Positions 60,608 through 64,000 of a stretch of DNA of 64,000 nucleotides are shown one piece after another. The stretch comes from G963666945 sp963666945 (GTDB lineage: Bacteria; Bacteroidota; Bacteroidia; Bacteroidales; Marinifilaceae), in contig CAXXRT010000055.1 of the NCBI GenBank assembly GCA_963666945.2, positions 81,616 through 145,615 of the forward strand. The letters are read 5' to 3'. The notes below the pieces were generated by a model that saw only the letters and a program-made list of their open reading frames with translations, was not told where the DNA came from and did not search any database. Within the stretch, counting starts at the first letter, position 1; every line of letters begins with the position of its first letter. Made by a program: the position numbers and the translations under genes.

Positions 60608-63414
60608 TTATTTCTTAGGAAGAATAGTAACATCTACTATATCAACCTTCTTAAAGAAATCCTTAGCAGCTTTTTGAATGTCTTTTGTTGAGATTTTATT
60701 TACAATATTATCAAAATTATTAGGATCTAAGATATTGATGCCTTTGATGTAATAGTTTTGGATAACACTCATCCAATAAGCATTTTTATCTTTACCCTGC
60801 TCATGATTCTTCTTCATGTTTTTGATAACCTTGTCCAAATCTTCCTGAGATGGTCCATTTTTAACTAAAAGATCAATTTCTTTATATACTAAAGATTTTA
60901 GATGATCAGCTTTAGCTGGGTCACAATCAAATTGAATAGACATTCCTAGAGTACCTTTGGGGAGACGACCAGCAGAAGGTCTTACACTAACGCCATAAGT
61001 TCCTCCTTCTTTTTCTCTGATATTTTCAGTATATCTTAAATCAAGAACGTCAGCAATAATTGACTGGCAAATTCTGTTGTATGCAGTGTATTTTGCGTCC
61101 TTGCTGTAATTCACAATAACAGTTCCTTTAGGAGTCTGCATTTCGCAAGTTAATGTTTTAACAGTTTTTCCTTTAGGACCTTCAACTTTTCTGTCAATCC
61201 AGGTTTCTTTTCTGTCGGTATCAGTAAGACCACCAATATATTTTTCAACTAATGGTTTAGCCTCTTCTGCAGAAATATTACCTACTAGGAAGAATGTAAA
61301 GTCGCTTGCATCAGCTATACGATCTTTGTAAACTTCTTCCATTTTCTTAAGATCGATTTTCTTAAGGTAATCTTCGTTCATTAATTGAACCCTTGGGTTA
61401 TAGTTTGAGAAGATTCTTGTTATAGAATCTTTCACAGCTTTCATAGGGTTTTTTTCAATGTTTTTAATTGCAGCAAACTGTCTTTCCATCGATGAACTGA
61501 ATACCTGCTCGTCGATACGAGGTCTTTCAAATTTTAAGTAAAGAAGCTGTAACATTGTTTCAAAGTCTTTAGGAGAACAACCTCCTGAAATAGATTCTGA
61601 AAGTTCTCCTATTGATGCACCCACTGATACATTTTTACCTGCAAGTACTTTGCTAAGTGTAACAGCGTCAAAATCTCCAACGCCAAAAGATCCCATAAAG
61701 CCAGAGGCATTAGAAGCGGAAACAATATCTTCGTTTTCATAAAGAGAAGTACCTCCCCAAGAGTGTCCTACTATACTCACTGCATCTTTATCGAAATCAG
61801 CGTGACGGAAAACAACTTTTGCGCCATTAGAAAGAGTCCATTCAACAGCATTGAATTCTTTAAGTTCTTTTTCAGCAACAACTTTACCTCCTTTAATCTC
61901 GTCTGATATTAATGCAACATTGGCTGTTTCATCAACATAAGGTTGGATATCAGATTTTTCAACTTTATCGATAACAGCTAAAGCTTCTTCTTTTGTAATG
62001 TGTTTAGCGTCTTTTTCAGGACCGCTAACAATAATTACTCTGTTTTTCTTAGTGATGAACTGCTTTGCCATAGCGTTAATTTCTTCCAGAGAAATAGTTG
62101 CTAATGCAAATTGACCAAATTGATAGTCAAATTCAGAGTCTGTTGCAACATCATTTGTAAGGTAGTCGTTTTTAAATGCCTTGCAGTAAGAATCATTGCC
62201 TATTTTATCTCTTTGTTTATAAGAACTTTCAAGACTACTTTTCATGTTTATCTTTGCTCTGTCAAGTTCAGATGCAGTAAATCCATGACGGGTTGCTCTT
62301 TCTACTTCAGTATATAGAGATTCAAGGCCTTCTGCTTCCATGTTTGGTTTTGCAGATACGCTTATTGAATAGCAATCATAACCTCTTACTAATCCACCAA
62401 AACCAGCTTTACCACCTATATAAGGGGGATTGTCTTTTTGTAGCTTTTCGCCAAGTCTTGCACCTAGCATTTGGTTATAAAGGGAAATCGCATATTGATT
62501 TCTTAAATAAGCTAGATCTTTTACTTTAGGTTCTTTGTGCTTAATGTATACCTGAACAGAAGAAGATGTAACTTCTTTGTCTGTCGCTAATACATAAATA
62601 GGCTCTTCATTCTCGGGAATCTCAAAGTCAGGTCTTGGCTTAGCATCTTTTACTGCTGGGATTTTTGAGAATAGATCCTTTACTTTCTTTTCCATTTCAT
62701 CTACATCAAAATCACCAACCATAGCAATTGCCTGAAGATCTGTTCTGTACCAATCGTGGTAAAAATCCTGATTGTTTTAGGCTTGAAGTTTTTAATGATA
62801 TCTAAATCACCAATAACATCACGCTCTGCCCATTTAGATCCCTTAAATAAAGCAGGGAACATTTTAGTTCTGATTCTGAAACCAGCGTCTCTTCTTGTTC
62901 TCCACTCTTCGGAGATAACACCTCTTTCTGAGTTAAGTTCTTCTTCTGTCAGAAGAAGGAAGTTCGACCAGTCGTTTAATACTAAAAGACATGTGTCAAG
63001 AAGTCCCGGATGTGTAGTAGGTACATCACTCAGGTTATATACAGTTTCGTTAAAAGCTGTATAAGCATTAACATTTCGTCCGAAAGCAACTCCGTGTCTT
63101 TCCATGGTAGAAATAATACCTTTCCCTGGAAAATGTTCTGTTCCGTTGAATGACATGTGCTCAAGAAAGTGAGCCAGACCATTCTGATCGTCATTTTCTA
63201 AAAGAGCACCTACATTTTGGATAATATAAAAACTTGCCCTTTCTTTTGGCTCCGCATTATGACGAATGTAATAGGTCATTCCATTAGGTAAAACTCCTTT
63301 TCTTACCTGTGGATCTCTTGGAACCGGTTTGTGTAAATCAGGCATTTGTGCAGACAATAATCCTGGTAACAGGATTAAGACTACTAACCCGATAATTTGA
63401 GTAATCTTTCTCAT
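60608..63414 (-). pseudogene. M16-family zinc metallopeptidase (PqqL/pitrilysin-like), frameshifted
   Basis: The two pieces, 63414-62701 and 62722-60608, are one gene of about 935 codons in two frames. The first has a signal peptide (IIGLVVLILLPGLLSAQ), the inverted zinc motif HFLEH (LAHFLEHMSFNGT) and the downstream zinc Glu region (EEELNSERGVISEEW); it ends KNFKPKTIR and then goes out of frame. The second continues the M16 fold (MVGDFDVDEMEKKVKDLFSKIP) with two further M16_C domains. Restoring one G at about 62767 (AGGAT to AGGGAT on the minus strand) joins them as NFKPKTIRDFYHDWYRTDLQ, exactly what the family has. This is a recent mutation or a base-calling error at a G run; no other damage is seen. 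Confidence 0.9.
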
Positions 63415-63660
63415 TTTAAGTCTATTTGGTTGTTTATTAATTTTTTCTTTCCTTTATAGGAATGAATGCAAATTATTCAGTTTCCGAAAGTATTAAATAA
63501 TTGGCAGATATAAAACATATTTATTAATGTTTAACTTTTTTTTAGCTAACGATAACACACGTTAACTTAAAGCCGTTATTTACTTATAAATTGTAAGTTG
63601 TAGACAATGTGTTTCTAAAATAAAAATTGATGATTTATTTATTTAATTCATCTATTATTA

Positions 63661-63668
63661 TACTTTTG
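63661..63668 (+). promoter_or_regulatory. -7 promoter box before the last gene
   Basis: TACTTTTG fits TAnnTTTG, 19 bases before the ATG at 63688. Confidence 0.5.
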
Positions 63669-63687
63669 TCCCCCTGTTTCGAAATTT

Positions 63688-64000
63688 ATGAAAGGAATAT
63701 ATTTCTATATTGTATTAGTTTTTATCGTATTAGCAAGAAATTATCATGTAAGTAATGCTTGTTGTTTAGGTGTTTCTGGTAATTATTCTACAGAGATAAT
63801 TGAATTGTTGAGTATAAGCGATTTTGATTTTATTGATATGGATGTTGATGATGACAATGATAGGTTTAAATATCTTGGAACATTATATTCATATAATAAT
63901 GCGAATATTTTAGTAATATTTGCATACATATTATTTTTATACCTTTTTATTTTTGTTTTTGTAAATATAATTAATCATTATATCGATTTACCTCCTCCAA
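63688..64000 (+). CDS. unknown membrane protein, N-terminal part (runs off the window)
   Basis: At least 104 codons, open to the window edge. A first hydrophobic segment or signal (IYFYIVLVFIVLA), a CC pair (NACCLGVSG), an acidic stretch (IDMDVDDDNDR, about 54-64) and a second strongly hydrophobic segment (ILVIFAYILFLYLFIFVFVNII) near 77-98. I do not recognise the family. The start is supported by a promoter box 19 bases upstream. Confidence 0.6.
   Translation, partial: MKGIYFYIVLVFIVLARNYHVSNACCLGVSGNYSTEIIELLSISDFDFIDMDVDDDNDRFKYLGTLYSYNNANILVIFAYILFLYLFIFVFVNIINHYIDLPPP

Noticed and set aside
1..64000. tRNA genes, CRISPR arrays, insertion sequences
   Set aside because: Scanning for tRNA-like GTTCGA arms with CCA-type acceptor stems, regular short repeats and transposase motifs gave nothing convincing; a computed search could still find a tRNA that I missed.

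Overview
The window is AT-rich chromosomal DNA from a member of the Bacteroidota, most likely a facultative or strict anaerobe of the class Bacteroidia. Evidence: a SusC/SusD pair, Bacteroidota-type -7 promoter boxes (TAnnTTTG), A-rich upstream regions in place of strong Shine-Dalgarno sites, an S46 dipeptidyl peptidase, an anaerobic ribonucleotide reductase, and lipoprotein signals ending in SC/SSC. I could not fix the genus. I saw no tRNA, rRNA, CRISPR array, insertion sequence or prophage.

Layout. 1-14.7 kb: end of a nitroreductase gene, a membrane-anchored AraC-type regulator, then a probable peptide-acquisition locus (NapH-like Fe-S membrane protein, SusC, SusD, Calx-beta lipoprotein, metzincin-type protease, S46 peptidase with an acidic-specificity Arg, Cys-rich lipoprotein). 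14.9-21.7 kb: housekeeping genes (recJ, lysS, gpsA, a flavodoxin-like gene, thyA, folA). 21.7-31.0 kb: a cell-surface region. Two plus-strand genes (TagF-like transferase, Kdo-kinase-like protein) and two more (GT9 glycosyltransferase, O-antigen ligase) flank a minus-strand four-gene phosphonate operon with its own promoter and terminator. 31.2-40.4 kb: ffh, folD, a long-chain acyl-CoA synthetase, and an nrdD-nrdG-transporter operon behind a cobalamin riboswitch. 40.4-47.8 kb: a complete his operon (G-D-C-B-H-A-F-IE) controlled by a His-rich leader peptide and attenuator. 47.9-51.8 kb: two-component system plus a RelA-like enzyme with a degenerate hydrolase domain. 51.8-60.5 kb: rnz, rpsA, trmD, a patatin/Omp85 protein, then lysC-lysA behind a second, less canonical leader-peptide attenuator. 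60.6-64 kb: an M16 metalloprotease broken by a one-base frameshift and the start of an unknown membrane protein.

How the parts work together. The most interesting functional unit is the phosphonate cassette. A cytidylyltransferase-PEP mutase fusion, phosphonopyruvate decarboxylase and phosphonoacetaldehyde reductase should make and nucleotide-activate 2-hydroxyethylphosphonate, and TagF-like transferases could place it on a surface glycan. The regulatory RNAs form the second theme: his and lysC-lysA transcripts both carry leader peptides with mutually exclusive terminator/antiterminator pairings readable in the sequence, and nrdDG carries a B12 riboswitch. All calls come from reading the sequence; no searches were run.
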